This document shows positions 21,970 to 31,333 of a DNA stretch of 36,697 nucleotides, one piece after another. This DNA comes from Methylotenera sp. GTDB taxonomy: Bacteria > Pseudomonadota > Gammaproteobacteria > Burkholderiales > Methylophilaceae. The notes under the pieces were generated by a model. The model was not told where the DNA came from. It saw only the letters and a program-made list of their open reading frames with translations, and made no database searches. The translations under genes and the position numbers were made by a program. The DNA is taken from the NCBI GenBank assembly GCA_027310735.1, contig DAIDAH010000002.1, forward strand, positions 1-36,697, read 5' to 3'. How positions within the stretch are numbered: position 1 is the stretch's first letter; each line of letters starts with the position of its first letter.

Positions 21970-22779
21970 CTATTTAACTGAGACTCGACCCAGCAACTCG
22001 GACTGATAGTTTTTTGCAGCATAATGAAATGGTACTGGGCCATCTTTCTCACCATGCACGAACTGATGCACAAAAGGCAATGTAGACTGCATCAAATCAT
22101 CCGGCGTTCCTTCCGCAACCACTTCACCATTCGCCACAAAATAAACATAGTCCGCAATCATAAATGTTTCTTTCACATCATGTGACACGATAATAGAAGT
22201 AGTACCGAGCGCATCATTCAAAGTTCTAATCAAATCGCAAATCACGCCCATTGTTATGGGATCTAAACCAGCAAAAGGTTCATCGTACATAATAATATTA
22301 GGGTCTAATGCTATTGCACGCGCCAAGGCAACGCGCCTTGCCATACCGCCAGAAAGCTCTGTCGGCATTAAAGCATGCGCACCACGCAGACCAACCGCAT
22401 TAAGTTTCATCAGCACCAAATCCCTAATCATGGATTCAGGCAAGTCCGTCAATTCACGCATAGGGAATGCGACATTATCAAACACGGACAAGTCGGTAAA
22501 TAGCGCGCCATGCTGAAATAACATGCCCATTTTACGACGCAGCTTATAGATTCCATCACGGTCTTGCTTATGTACCACATCACCATCGACACGCACCTCA
22601 CCCTTGCTCGGCCGAATCTGCCCACCAATCAAGCGCAACAGAGTGGTTTTACCGCTGCCGCTACCGCCCATAATCGCCACGACTTTACCGCGTGGAAAGA
22701 CCATGTTAATGCCTTTATGCAATACACGGCCTTTGTAACCAAAGGAAAGATTGTCGATTTCTACTATATTGGGGGTCAT
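21970..22779 (-). CDS. mlaF: Lipid ABC transporter ATPase MlaF
   Basis: Walker A GGSGSGKTT, LSGGMARRVALARAIALDP, MYDEPFAGLDPIT; adjacent to mlaE. Confidence 0.96.
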   Translation of the reverse strand: MTPNIVEIDNLSFGYKGRVLHKGINMVFPRGKVVAIMGGSGSGKTTLLRLIGGQIRPSKGEVRVDGDVVHKQDRDGIYKLRRKMGMLFQHGALFTDLSVFDNVAFPMRELTDLPESMIRDLVLMKLNAVGLRGAHALMPTELSGGMARRVALARAIALDPNIIMYDEPFAGLDPITMGVICDLIRTLNDALGTTSIIVSHDVKETFMIADYVYFVANGEVVAEGTPDDLMQSTLPFVHQFVHGEKDGPVPFHYAAKNYQSELLGRVSVK

Positions 22780-22904
22780 GGATAGATTAGTGATATTGAT
22801 AGACTTTTGTATATTTTCTACTAGGACAACATTCTAAAACAATTTTGCATCTAAGCAAGCAGTTAAATGCTTTACATTCGAATTGATTTATTTAAAAACA
22901 GACA

Positions 22905-22935
22905 TTTAAAAAGCCCGACCAGCGGGCTTTTTAAA
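22905..22935. terminator. Symmetric intrinsic terminator between pilin-like gene and mlaF
   Basis: Perfect 13-bp inverted repeat TTTAAAAAGCCCG-ACCAG-CGGGCTTTTTAAA, just downstream of the pilin-like stop. Confidence 0.93.
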
Positions 22936-22962
22936 CTTACACATTCAAACTTCCTTGCACAC

Positions 22963-23625
22963 TTAAAAAGCCATACAAACCACATAAGGACTAGAATCCA
23001 ATACATTATCATTAGTCAACCCTATGCTAATAGTACCTTTTGTCACTACACGTACCGAGCCTGTTTGTGTATTTCCGTCATCTAAAGTCGTATCAAGTTG
23101 TTTTGCAAACTTACCCAGAACACCTTCGGAGCAAATTATAAAAGCACCTGATATACCCCCATTCACACCGCTCAATACGGTAACGGCTGTATTTCCAACA
23201 ACACTTGAAACACCGATTCTGCCACCATCTGCATTTGTTGGATAATAATTAGTATCCGTCACAGCCGTAGGTCCTGCGGCTAAACCAGCCAATCTTACGT
23301 GTTGCCAAAACATAGCAGATTCAGTTTTACCATCTTCTGAATCATATGCGCCTTCAATTACACCATTACCCTGAGCTCCAGAGGTCGCCAGAACACCTCC
23401 TGTAAGGTGCTTATCGGCAGATTTATCATCACCAGGCAATGCTTTATATTTGTCTTGATATCCATAAATATAGACTTGAATATTCTTAAAATCACCTGCC
23501 ATGTTTTTAACTTTAGCGCTATTAATCAACTCCTGACCCTTTAACACGCCGCCTAAGAGCAAGCCAATAATGACCAGCACAATTGCCAACTCAATTAATG
23601 TAAAACCTGTTTGTTGTTTTTTCAT
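22963..23625 (-). CDS. Type IV pilin-like / pseudopilin protein
   Basis: MKKQQTG^FTLIELAIVLVIIGLLLGGVLKGQELI class III signal; a C-terminal cysteine pair (IIC...VVCMAF) spanning about 51 residues resembles a pilin D-region; GGGGA SD. Confidence 0.9.
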   Translation of the reverse strand: MKKQQTGFTLIELAIVLVIIGLLLGGVLKGQELINSAKVKNMAGDFKNIQVYIYGYQDKYKALPGDDKSADKHLTGGVLATSGAQGNGVIEGAYDSEDGKTESAMFWQHVRLAGLAAGPTAVTDTNYYPTNADGGRIGVSSVVGNTAVTVLSGVNGGISGAFIICSEGVLGKFAKQLDTTLDDGNTQTGSVRVVTKGTISIGLTNDNVLDSSPYVVCMAF

Positions 23626-23713
23626 TTAGTTCCCCGAACCATGATATGTAATTTAAGGCACTCTAACTTAAAATCGATACCTTATCGTCAGAATATACTA
23701 TGCAAATTTCATT

Positions 23714-23732
23714 CCAACCAACATTTGGTTGG
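23714..23732. repeat. Inverted repeat CCAACCAA-CAT-TTGGTTGG
   Basis: Perfect 8-bp arms, 3-nt spacer, in the divergent pilin/kinase intergenic region. Confidence 0.85.
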
Positions 23733-23935
23733 TTTTAACCTAATTTGCTATTGTTTACCTAAAATTTATTAGATTTTTTAAAGAATCTCACATTGCAACC
23801 GTCAAATAACGAACAATTGTGTTCAAAACTTAACGCCTCCACCTACTGCATTTCACTTCCCTATCAACAATATCCGCATTAATTTAGAGATTAAAATACA
23901 ATACCATACAAATTGAGTCATTTCCCAACCCACTA

Positions 23936-25669
23936 GTGAGCCCATGCTTTATGCCAGCCTCATTCAATATTTTTCGCCGCACTTTCAATAACACAGACTC
24001 TTTGATGGCATTGATGATTTTATCATTGCACACCTTGCTGACCTTAGGCGAGACAAAGCAGCTTTATCCTGCTTTATTTTTATGCCACTACGGCTTGTTT
24101 TTATTGTGGCAACCCGTCATGCGACAATCAAAATCACTATCATGGCGCGCTGTCTTGATGATTATCGCAGGCGCTGCCTTCGCCATGTTTTATATCAATT
24201 GGTGGGGAATCGCTTTTTGGATTGCCGGCTTATTTTCTCTTATCGGAGGGCGTGTTTTTGCAACTGAGCCTACCAGTTCCAAACTACCAAAAATGCTTGC
24301 CGCAACCTACCTGCTTTCAGTACTACTCCTATGGGTGGTACCAAACCTGCTACAGGTTAAAGATGATTTAGCCGCTACTGAACTCTTGGTCACATACGTT
24401 TTACCATTACTGCCTCTTGCTATTTTATTTTTGTCTACCAAAAATAAACCGGATAACCAAACACCGAATCTCGACTTTTTTTATACCTTACTCCTTTTCT
24501 TGCTGACCTTAATCGTGATTCTAGGCAGTTTTGCCTTAGGCATTATTTGGAAAATTCAATACATTCAATTACTGGCTATCACCGTATTTAGTTTAGCGGC
24601 TATTCTGGTTGCCATTAGCTGGCTTTGGAATCCAAGCGCCTCATTTTCTGGCTTAGAACTGCTCATGTCCCGTTATTTGCTAAGCTTAGGATTGCCTTTT
24701 GAGCTATGGATTAGAAAAATATCGGAATATCTGGAAAGCGAGAAAACTGCCGAAAACTTTATGCACGCCGCCATACTCGAATTAGCGACGCTTAATTGGG
24801 TTAGCGGGCTTAGCTGGGAAACGGCTAATAGCAATCAACATACAGGCAAAACAACGCCTTATATTTCTCATTTCAGCTTTGAACAACTTCAACTCACCCT
24901 CTACTCGCACTGGGAGCTTAGTCCAGCCATGTATTTACATGCACAACTACTGACTCAGATATTAAGTGAGTTTTATGTAGCTAAACGCCGAGAAGAAACC
25001 GTTAGCCAAAATACTTATATGCAATCGTTGTATGAAACAGGTTCACGCCTGACGCATGACATTAAAAATATTTTGCAATCACTTGGAACGCTATCCGCGG
25101 CGGCGGCACTATCTAAAGACACCAACGATGATGCAAAACTGGTTGAGCTGATTAAAAAGCAACTACCAAGACTGAGCCAACGTTTAAGTAGCACGCTCAA
25201 TAAGCTAGAGCAACCAAGTATGGAGAAGAAACACCAGTTGCTAATAGCTTCTTGGTGGCAACACTTTAAGCAACTCAACACTTCCAATCAAGTGCAGTTT
25301 GATGCCCCAGAAAACTTCCCTAAAACAAACATAGATGCGGACATGATGGATAGCATCGCTGACAATCTACTGCAAAATGCGCTTGAAAAAGCAAAGCAGG
25401 AGGCCGACATCAAGATTAAAGTTACTTTGTGCAACACACCACACTTTTGTTTAGATGTCACTGACACCGGCTCAGCAATCCCCGAAATGATTGCTGCTCG
25501 ATTGTTTAAGTCGCATATCAACTCTGACAACGGCTTAGGGGTTGGGCTTTATCATGCGGCTCAGCAAGCAACGCAATCTGGCTTTCAACTATCCTTAGTG
25601 GAGAACCGCAGTGGCGAAGTGCGCTTTAGACTAGAGGCGCTACCTATCGACAACTTGTCTGCCAACTAA
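23936..25669 (+). CDS. Membrane sensor histidine kinase with PrsK-like architecture (start uncertain)
   Basis: Hydrophobic multi-TM N-terminal half, possible degenerate GAF-like region, HDIKN phosphoacceptor motif, N-box DNLLQNALEKA, G-boxes DTGSAIP and GLGVGLY. GTG start lacks a clear SD. Confidence 0.87.
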   Translation: MSPCFMPASFNIFRRTFNNTDSLMALMILSLHTLLTLGETKQLYPALFLCHYGLFLLWQPVMRQSKSLSWRAVLMIIAGAAFAMFYINWWGIAFWIAGLFSLIGGRVFATEPTSSKLPKMLAATYLLSVLLLWVVPNLLQVKDDLAATELLVTYVLPLLPLAILFLSTKNKPDNQTPNLDFFYTLLLFLLTLIVILGSFALGIIWKIQYIQLLAITVFSLAAILVAISWLWNPSASFSGLELLMSRYLLSLGLPFELWIRKISEYLESEKTAENFMHAAILELATLNWVSGLSWETANSNQHTGKTTPYISHFSFEQLQLTLYSHWELSPAMYLHAQLLTQILSEFYVAKRREETVSQNTYMQSLYETGSRLTHDIKNILQSLGTLSAAAALSKDTNDDAKLVELIKKQLPRLSQRLSSTLNKLEQPSMEKKHQLLIASWWQHFKQLNTSNQVQFDAPENFPKTNIDADMMDSIADNLLQNALEKAKQEADIKIKVTLCNTPHFCLDVTDTGSAIPEMIAARLFKSHINSDNGLGVGLYHAAQQATQSGFQLSLVENRSGEVRFRLEALPIDNLSAN

Positions 25670-25671
25670 AA

Positions 25672-25704
25672 AAACGGCTGCCAGAATTGCTTCTGCAACC
25701 GTTT
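25672..25704 (-). terminator. Intrinsic terminator downstream of ccsB
   Basis: Hairpin AAACGGCTGCCAGAA-TTGC-TTCTGCAACCGTTT (one mismatch, one bulge); minus-strand reading ends in a T-run. Confidence 0.85.
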
Positions 25705-25723
25705 CACAAATTAAACGATTAAC

Positions 25724-26869
25724 TTAAAGCGTACCGTATGAATGCAACCCGCTTAAGAACATATTCACGCCCAAAAATGCAAATGTAGTCACAATTAGAC
25801 CAATTAGTGCCCACCATGCCAATACTGGACCACGCAAACCTTTTACCATGCGCAGATGTAACCATGCCGCATAGTTAAGCCACACAATCAGCGCCCATGT
25901 TTCTTTAGGATCCCAACTCCAATAACCGCCCCATGCCTCAGCCGCCCACATCGCCCCCAGAATGGTAGCAATAGTAAAGAAGGCAAAACCTACTGCAATC
26001 GCCTTGTACATTAGATCATCCAACACATCTAAAGCGGGTAAACGCGAAACCAACACATTTTTACTAGCCAGCAAGTATGCACTAGCCACCATCGCCGCTA
26101 ATGAAAAAGAACCATACCCAACAAAATTAGCTGGGACGTGTATTTTCATCCAATATGATTGCAATGCAGGTACTAGCGGCTGAATATTATTGGCATGACG
26201 GTCAAACGTGTACCAAAGAATAAAGCCCACCGCAGCATTCACCACCAGCAACACAAACCCACCAAGCTGCTTGGTATTAAAACGCTGCTCATAGTGCAAA
26301 TAAAGCAATGCAGTAATCAGGCAAAATAAAATAAACACTTCATACAAGTTACTGATTGGAATATGACCCACATCTGGCGCAATTAAGTAAGACTCGTACC
26401 AACGCACCATCAAACCAACAAAGCCCATTAATGCTGCGCTCCACGTAAGTGCAGTAGCCACTGACCCAGCGAACACTGAGCGCTTATATAGCGCAAACCA
26501 ATAAGTCGTCATTGCAAGCACAAACAATACGTTCATCCACATAATCGCAGATTGGCTGGAAATCAGAAACTTAAGTAAAAAAACCTGTGTGGCGCGTGCT
26601 TGATCGCCATGATACAAACTGATTGAAAACAAACTGACCAACCCAACGCCCAGCACCAATTTACCCAACGACTTCCATTGCCAGCCCAAATAACTGAACA
26701 GAACCATCGCGCCAAATAAAAAACCTGTTTCGTATATATCCATGTATTTGGCATATTTGGTATAAGCGAATATTGAACCTGCCACAAGAATGATTGCATA
26801 TAGCCAATCTTGCCAGTTTAGGCGTTGTAATAATGATTTTGACTGGTAATCAAGCATATTGGTATTCAT
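25724..26869 (-). CDS. ccsB: Cytochrome c biogenesis protein CcsB (CcsA/ResC type)
   Basis: WAAEAWGGYWSWDPKETWALIVWLNYAAWLHLR (WWD motif), multiple TMs; paired with resB. Confidence 0.96.
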   Translation of the reverse strand: MNTNMLDYQSKSLLQRLNWQDWLYAIILVAGSIFAYTKYAKYMDIYETGFLFGAMVLFSYLGWQWKSLGKLVLGVGLVSLFSISLYHGDQARATQVFLLKFLISSQSAIMWMNVLFVLAMTTYWFALYKRSVFAGSVATALTWSAALMGFVGLMVRWYESYLIAPDVGHIPISNLYEVFILFCLITALLYLHYEQRFNTKQLGGFVLLVVNAAVGFILWYTFDRHANNIQPLVPALQSYWMKIHVPANFVGYGSFSLAAMVASAYLLASKNVLVSRLPALDVLDDLMYKAIAVGFAFFTIATILGAMWAAEAWGGYWSWDPKETWALIVWLNYAAWLHLRMVKGLRGPVLAWWALIGLIVTTFAFLGVNMFLSGLHSYGTL

Positions 26870-26878
26870 GTTAAATCC

Positions 26879-28843
26879 TTAAGCTAACAAGCCTTTAAGC
26901 TGCTCGCGATATAAATTGAATTCTTGTTCAAAATCTAAATTCTTACGGTTTGATGACATTGCAAAATGCACTTGCTGACCGTCCGGATTCAGCAGCAACC
27001 AAATGCGGCGCTCACGAATATACATCATAGAGAAAATACCCAGCACCAATAAAATTGAACCTAAATATACCCACTTTTCACCAGGAGACTTTGTGAGTTG
27101 CAAACCACTAGCCTGTTTATGCTCAAACTGATCAAGTTGTAAAAAATATGGCGTGCCATAAAAGAACATGTCACTGAATGCATTTAGACTATCTTGAACT
27201 AACGCTTGTGTATCAGCGTTGTTGACTAGCTCTGGCTTTTTATTTGCGACCAAGCTCATATTATAAGCTTCGAATGCGGCAAGATGAATCATCTTGATGT
27301 AAGTTTGAGCGGCGACTACACGATCATTTTCCGGTACATTCTTCTCAATTACCTTGGCCAACTGGTTATACCCTCCTTGAGCAAAGGTGCGCATTAACTG
27401 CTGTACACTATCTTCAAACTGTTTATTAACAGCCGCATTTTTATTATTTGGGATAGCAGTGCTTGCCATGCGATGCGCGATTTCAGGGTATTTAGACGCA
27501 TCCAGCATCGTGGCTCTAAAACGCATAAAACCATTGAGCGTCAAGTCGTCATCCACTGGAATGCGCAAGTAGCGAAAGTCTTCTTGCACGGTTTCGCGCA
27601 TACCCGCCAAAAAGTAGTGCTTGCCATCTATTTGCAGTGGCTGCATGTAATTCACATACTCTTTAGCTTGGCCTTGCGCATCACGCAACTTGTAAGTGAC
27701 ATTAGGGCCAACGTTATGCGGCTTACCTCTACCATCCGGAGATAAGTTGATAATATTGAATTTACGAAAATCGTTGTATTCAACGGTTAAAGCATCAGCA
27801 CCATTACCCAATGAGCCTTTTTGAAAAATCGCGCCATTTAATGTTTGAGGTTGAAGGTCTGTGGAGAGTAAATTCCACACTTTAAAATTCAGTTTGGTAC
27901 CACCATCCTGAAAGTCAGACTGGTAAATTGCAATACCTTTGTAGGTCAGCGGATGATTAACGCTGATCGTTTTAGTGATGGGCGCTTTCAACTCAGGATC
28001 GGTGATAACAATATCGCTCTCAAACGATTTGGGCTGACCTGTGGCGTAATGCTCAATGCGGAAGTCTTTTAGAGCAACTCTGAACGGTAACTCTTGCACA
28101 AGATACCCATCACGAACGCGCACAAATGCCACGTTATCACTCGTACCTTCCGGCAAGGTCATATTTGCACGAAAAGAAGGGTTGCTTGTACTTAACCGGC
28201 TAATTGCCGGCACTTTTGACTCGGGAATATCCAGCGTTTCAATACGCTTTAGCCCTAACATTTCCTGCACTTTAAATGGCAAGTTACCATCCAGCAAACC
28301 ACCAAACAGAATAACCACCATCGCTACATGCGTAAAAATATATCCTAAACGCTGATGCGTGCCCGCCTTTGCAGCAATAAGCTCGCTGCCATCGTTGTGC
28401 TTTCTAACCTTGTATTTAAAGCCTTTAGCTTGTAAAAATAAGCCAAGTTGCTGCTTGGTATTTTCTAAGCTGGCGCTTGATTTAAACGTTACCTGATGAC
28501 TAAACGCATTGAGTGATTTTTCTGTCACATGCTCCTTAAATGCACGCCACTCCCGAATCATCAATGGGCTATTTCGATAGATACAAAGGCTCGTGGACAA
28601 CACCAGAAACAGTAAAATAACTAGAAACCAGCCTGTATGGTAAACATCGTATAGCCCTAAGGTTTCAAAAAAATTGAACCAGAACTGACCGAATTTGATG
28701 ATGTAGTTTTCATAAGGCTCATTCTGCTTAAGCACAGTGCCAATAATGGATGCAATACCCAATACAGTAAGCAGGCTTACTGCAAAGCGCATTGAACTCA
28801 TCAGATCAAGAATTTTTTTAGATGTGGAGTGTTTAGGATTCAA
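26879..28843 (-). CDS. resB: Cytochrome c biogenesis protein ResB
   Basis: 654 aa; N-terminal MRFAVSLLTVLGIASIIGTVLKQNEP, large soluble domain with VNHPLTYKGIAIYQSDFQDGG, C-terminal TM. Confidence 0.95.
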   Translation of the reverse strand: MNPKHSTSKKILDLMSSMRFAVSLLTVLGIASIIGTVLKQNEPYENYIIKFGQFWFNFFETLGLYDVYHTGWFLVILLFLVLSTSLCIYRNSPLMIREWRAFKEHVTEKSLNAFSHQVTFKSSASLENTKQQLGLFLQAKGFKYKVRKHNDGSELIAAKAGTHQRLGYIFTHVAMVVILFGGLLDGNLPFKVQEMLGLKRIETLDIPESKVPAISRLSTSNPSFRANMTLPEGTSDNVAFVRVRDGYLVQELPFRVALKDFRIEHYATGQPKSFESDIVITDPELKAPITKTISVNHPLTYKGIAIYQSDFQDGGTKLNFKVWNLLSTDLQPQTLNGAIFQKGSLGNGADALTVEYNDFRKFNIINLSPDGRGKPHNVGPNVTYKLRDAQGQAKEYVNYMQPLQIDGKHYFLAGMRETVQEDFRYLRIPVDDDLTLNGFMRFRATMLDASKYPEIAHRMASTAIPNNKNAAVNKQFEDSVQQLMRTFAQGGYNQLAKVIEKNVPENDRVVAAQTYIKMIHLAAFEAYNMSLVANKKPELVNNADTQALVQDSLNAFSDMFFYGTPYFLQLDQFEHKQASGLQLTKSPGEKWVYLGSILLVLGIFSMMYIRERRIWLLLNPDGQQVHFAMSSNRKNLDFEQEFNLYREQLKGLLA

Positions 28844-28975
28844 AATATAAGGTGTTCAAAAAATGTGTCATCAGAAAGTGATATTCAGAATATTAGATTC
28901 AAAATACACGGGGTATGAGACTGGTGTGAATGACTGGATTTTCGACTGTCCGGCAATAAAAATAGTTGCAAAAAT

Positions 28976-29001
28976 AAAGGGCGGCATAAGCCACCCCTTT
29001 T
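28976..29001 (-). terminator. Intrinsic terminator downstream of cytochrome c4 gene
   Basis: Minus-strand AAAGGGGTGGC-TTAT-GCCGCCCTTT followed by ATTTTT. Confidence 0.85.
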
Positions 29002-29028
29002 GTTCAGCAGCTACTTTAAGGCAACGCG

Positions 29029-29658
29029 TTAACGTAACCCTTGAATATAATCAGCAACTGCAGCCATTTCTGCATCACTCATTTTGCCTGCAATATCCAT
29101 CATCATCGGTGCATTAGCACGTTCACCAAGACGGAAGCTTCTTAATTGTGCCAGTACATAATCAGCGTTCTGACCTCTTAAACTTGGAAATTGCTTAGGT
29201 AAGCCCAAACCATTTGCACCATGACATGCAGCACATGCTGGCACACTGGTAGCAGCAACACCACCACGATAGATTTTTTCACCCAATGAACCAACGCCAT
29301 TAGTTTTTGCTTTGCCTAAAACCAATGCTTTAGCTGAAAAATAAGCCGCTAAATTTTTGATATCTTCATCACTTAACATTGAAGCCATACCAGACATCAC
29401 GGCGTTAGCGCGCTTACCTGATTTAAACTCCGTCAGTTGTTTTTCAAGGTATTCAGGATGTTGGCTTGCCAATTTAGGGTTCAACGTAATCACACTATTG
29501 CCATCCGCCGTATGGCATGCCGCGCACACTGTGTTTACAATTTGTTCTGCAGATTTTTTCTCTACAACAGGCGCGCTAGCCGCTGCCTTTTCTGCGGCAA
29601 CTGCATTCATAGAAAAACCAACACTCAATACTAACCAAGCTAGATGACGAAATTGCAT
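29029..29658 (-). CDS. Diheme cytochrome c4 (start revised to ATG at 29658)
   Basis: Signal peptide; two CxxCH motifs (CAACHTADG, CAACHGANG). The supplied start is a TTG overlapping the GGGAG SD; the next ATG (MQFRHLAW) is preferred. Confidence 0.95.
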   Translation of the reverse strand: MQFRHLAWLVLSVGFSMNAVAAEKAAASAPVVEKKSAEQIVNTVCAACHTADGNSVITLNPKLASQHPEYLEKQLTEFKSGKRANAVMSGMASMLSDEDIKNLAAYFSAKALVLGKAKTNGVGSLGEKIYRGGVAATSVPACAACHGANGLGLPKQFPSLRGQNADYVLAQLRSFRLGERANAPMMMDIAGKMSDAEMAAVADYIQGLR

Positions 29659-29846
29659 TACTGCTCCCAAATCTAAAATTTACAATTCTGAATGACCATT
29701 TAGCCCATTTTAAATACGCTAAATGACACATACCTATGCGACTAATCTAAATTATTCAATCAATTAACTTGCTATTTTAGCTAAAAACCCCTATTCGTGA
29801 TAGCATTTTTCACTGTTGTTTATACTGATGTTAATACTGGATTCCA

Positions 29847-30479
29847 ATGCCTCTGTTTCAAAATGCCGCTTTTCATATTTCAGCCCACCATCTGCGTGAC
29901 TTGCCGCCTGCCAGTGGCATCGAAGTTGCCTTTGCTGGGCGCTCTAACGCTGGAAAATCCAGTGCGCTAAATACACTGGCCAACCATAACCGTCTGGCAT
30001 TCGTCAGCAAACAGCCAGGCCGCACACAACTCATCAACTTTTTCACACTGGGAAATGATAGGCATCTAGTTGACTTACCGGGCTATGGCTATGCCAAAGT
30101 ACCTGAAGCCATGCGTGCCCATTGGCAAAACGTGCTAGCACGTTATTTAAGTGAGCGCACAAGCTTAGGTGGATTGGTATTGGTCATGGATAGCCGCCAC
30201 CCGCTCACACCACTAGATCGCCAAATGCTAGATTGGTTTTGCCCAAGCGGCAAGCCTGTACATGTCTTGTTAACCAAATCAGACAAACTTTCACGCGGTG
30301 AAGCAAGCTTGACGTTAAACCGTGTACGCAAAGAGCTGATTGAAACTTGGGGTAACCATTATCACAGCGAATGCACCATACAACTATTCTCAAGCCTGAA
30401 GAAACAAGGCGTCGAAGAGGCTGAGATGGTCATTGGCAAGTGGTTATTTGCGGAAGAACCTGAGAATTTAAGCGAGTAA
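29847..30479 (+). CDS. engB: Ribosome biogenesis GTPase YihA/YsxC (EngB)
   Basis: [17 protein letters not shown] (G1), [11 protein letters not shown] (G3), [10 protein letters not shown] (G4). Confidence 0.97.
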   Translation: MPLFQNAAFHISAHHLRDLPPASGIEVAFAGRSNAGKSSALNTLANHNRLAFVSKQPGRTQLINFFTLGNDRHLVDLPGYGYAKVPEAMRAHWQNVLARYLSERTSLGGLVLVMDSRHPLTPLDRQMLDWFCPSGKPVHVLLTKSDKLSRGEASLTLNRVRKELIETWGNHYHSECTIQLFSSLKKQGVEEAEMVIGKWLFAEEPENLSE

Positions 30480-30487
30480 CTACAACT

Positions 30488-30540
30488 AAATCGGCTCTGC
30501 TGCCTGACTGTCCAAACAGGCGTGGTAGTAGCGCTGATTT
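30488..30540. terminator. Long imperfect hairpin between convergent engB and trmB (possible shared terminator)
   Basis: Outer stem AAATCGGC/GCTGATTT, middle CTGC/GTAG (each with a G.U pair), inner GCCTG/CAGGC around an ~10-nt loop; T-tract is short. Confidence 0.5.
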
Positions 30541-30566
30541 CTTAATCTACATTTGTTTGGGCAATT

Positions 30567-31304
30567 TTACTTGCGCCTAAACACCATATCCCAAACCCCA
30601 TGTCCAAGCTTTAAGCCGCGATTTTCAAACTTGGTAAGTGGTCTATAACTCGGCTTCTCTGCGTAATCTTGCGCAGTATTTTGCAGTTGTGGTTCAGCTT
30701 TCAATACATCCAACACCCATTCAGCATACTCTTGCCAGTCCGTTGCCACGTGCAGATAGCCGCCAACTTTCAGTTTGGTACATAACAATTTCACAAACTC
30801 AGCTTGTATCAAGCGGCGCTTGTGATGGCGCTTTTTATGCCAAGGATCTGGGAAGAAAATATGTACGCCATCTAAACTGGCATCCGGCAGCATATTTTGC
30901 AACACCTCCACAACATCATGCTGAATCACACGAATATTAGTGAGCCCAAGCCCTTCAATCAACTTAAGCAATGCACCAACACCGGGCGTATGTACTTCAG
31001 CCGCCAAGAAGTCACACTCTGGTAAAGTTTGCGCAATTTTTGCGGTGGTTTCACCCATGCCAAAACCAATTTCCAGAATCTTTTTACTTTCGGTACGGTT
31101 AAATCGCGCACTTAAATCAAGCACTTCTGGCATATAAGTAACGCCAAATTTAGGCAAGCCCGTTTCAAGCGCACGCGCCTGACCTTTGGTTAAACGGCCT
31201 TGGCGTAGCACAAAACTGCGGATGCGACGTTGTGCTAATTCTTGATCATCAACAACTGGATTTGATAGTGCTTCTGTATTATTTAATTCATTCATGCTGC
31301 GCAT
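30567..31304 (-). CDS. trmB: tRNA (guanine-N7-)-methyltransferase
   Basis: [46 protein letters not shown] motifs. Start may be the second Met (MNELNN). Confidence 0.97.
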   Translation of the reverse strand: MRSMNELNNTEALSNPVVDDQELAQRRIRSFVLRQGRLTKGQARALETGLPKFGVTYMPEVLDLSARFNRTESKKILEIGFGMGETTAKIAQTLPECDFLAAEVHTPGVGALLKLIEGLGLTNIRVIQHDVVEVLQNMLPDASLDGVHIFFPDPWHKKRHHKRRLIQAEFVKLLCTKLKVGGYLHVATDWQEYAEWVLDVLKAEPQLQNTAQDYAEKPSYRPLTKFENRGLKLGHGVWDMVFRRK

Positions 31305-31333
31305 TATACTTTAGAGGCGTGTTTCAGTGAATT

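Noticed and set aside
28863-29117. 84-aa plus-strand ORF partly in an intergenic region
   Set aside because: Runs through the cytochrome c4 terminator and into the antisense of that gene; no SD and no recognisable domain.
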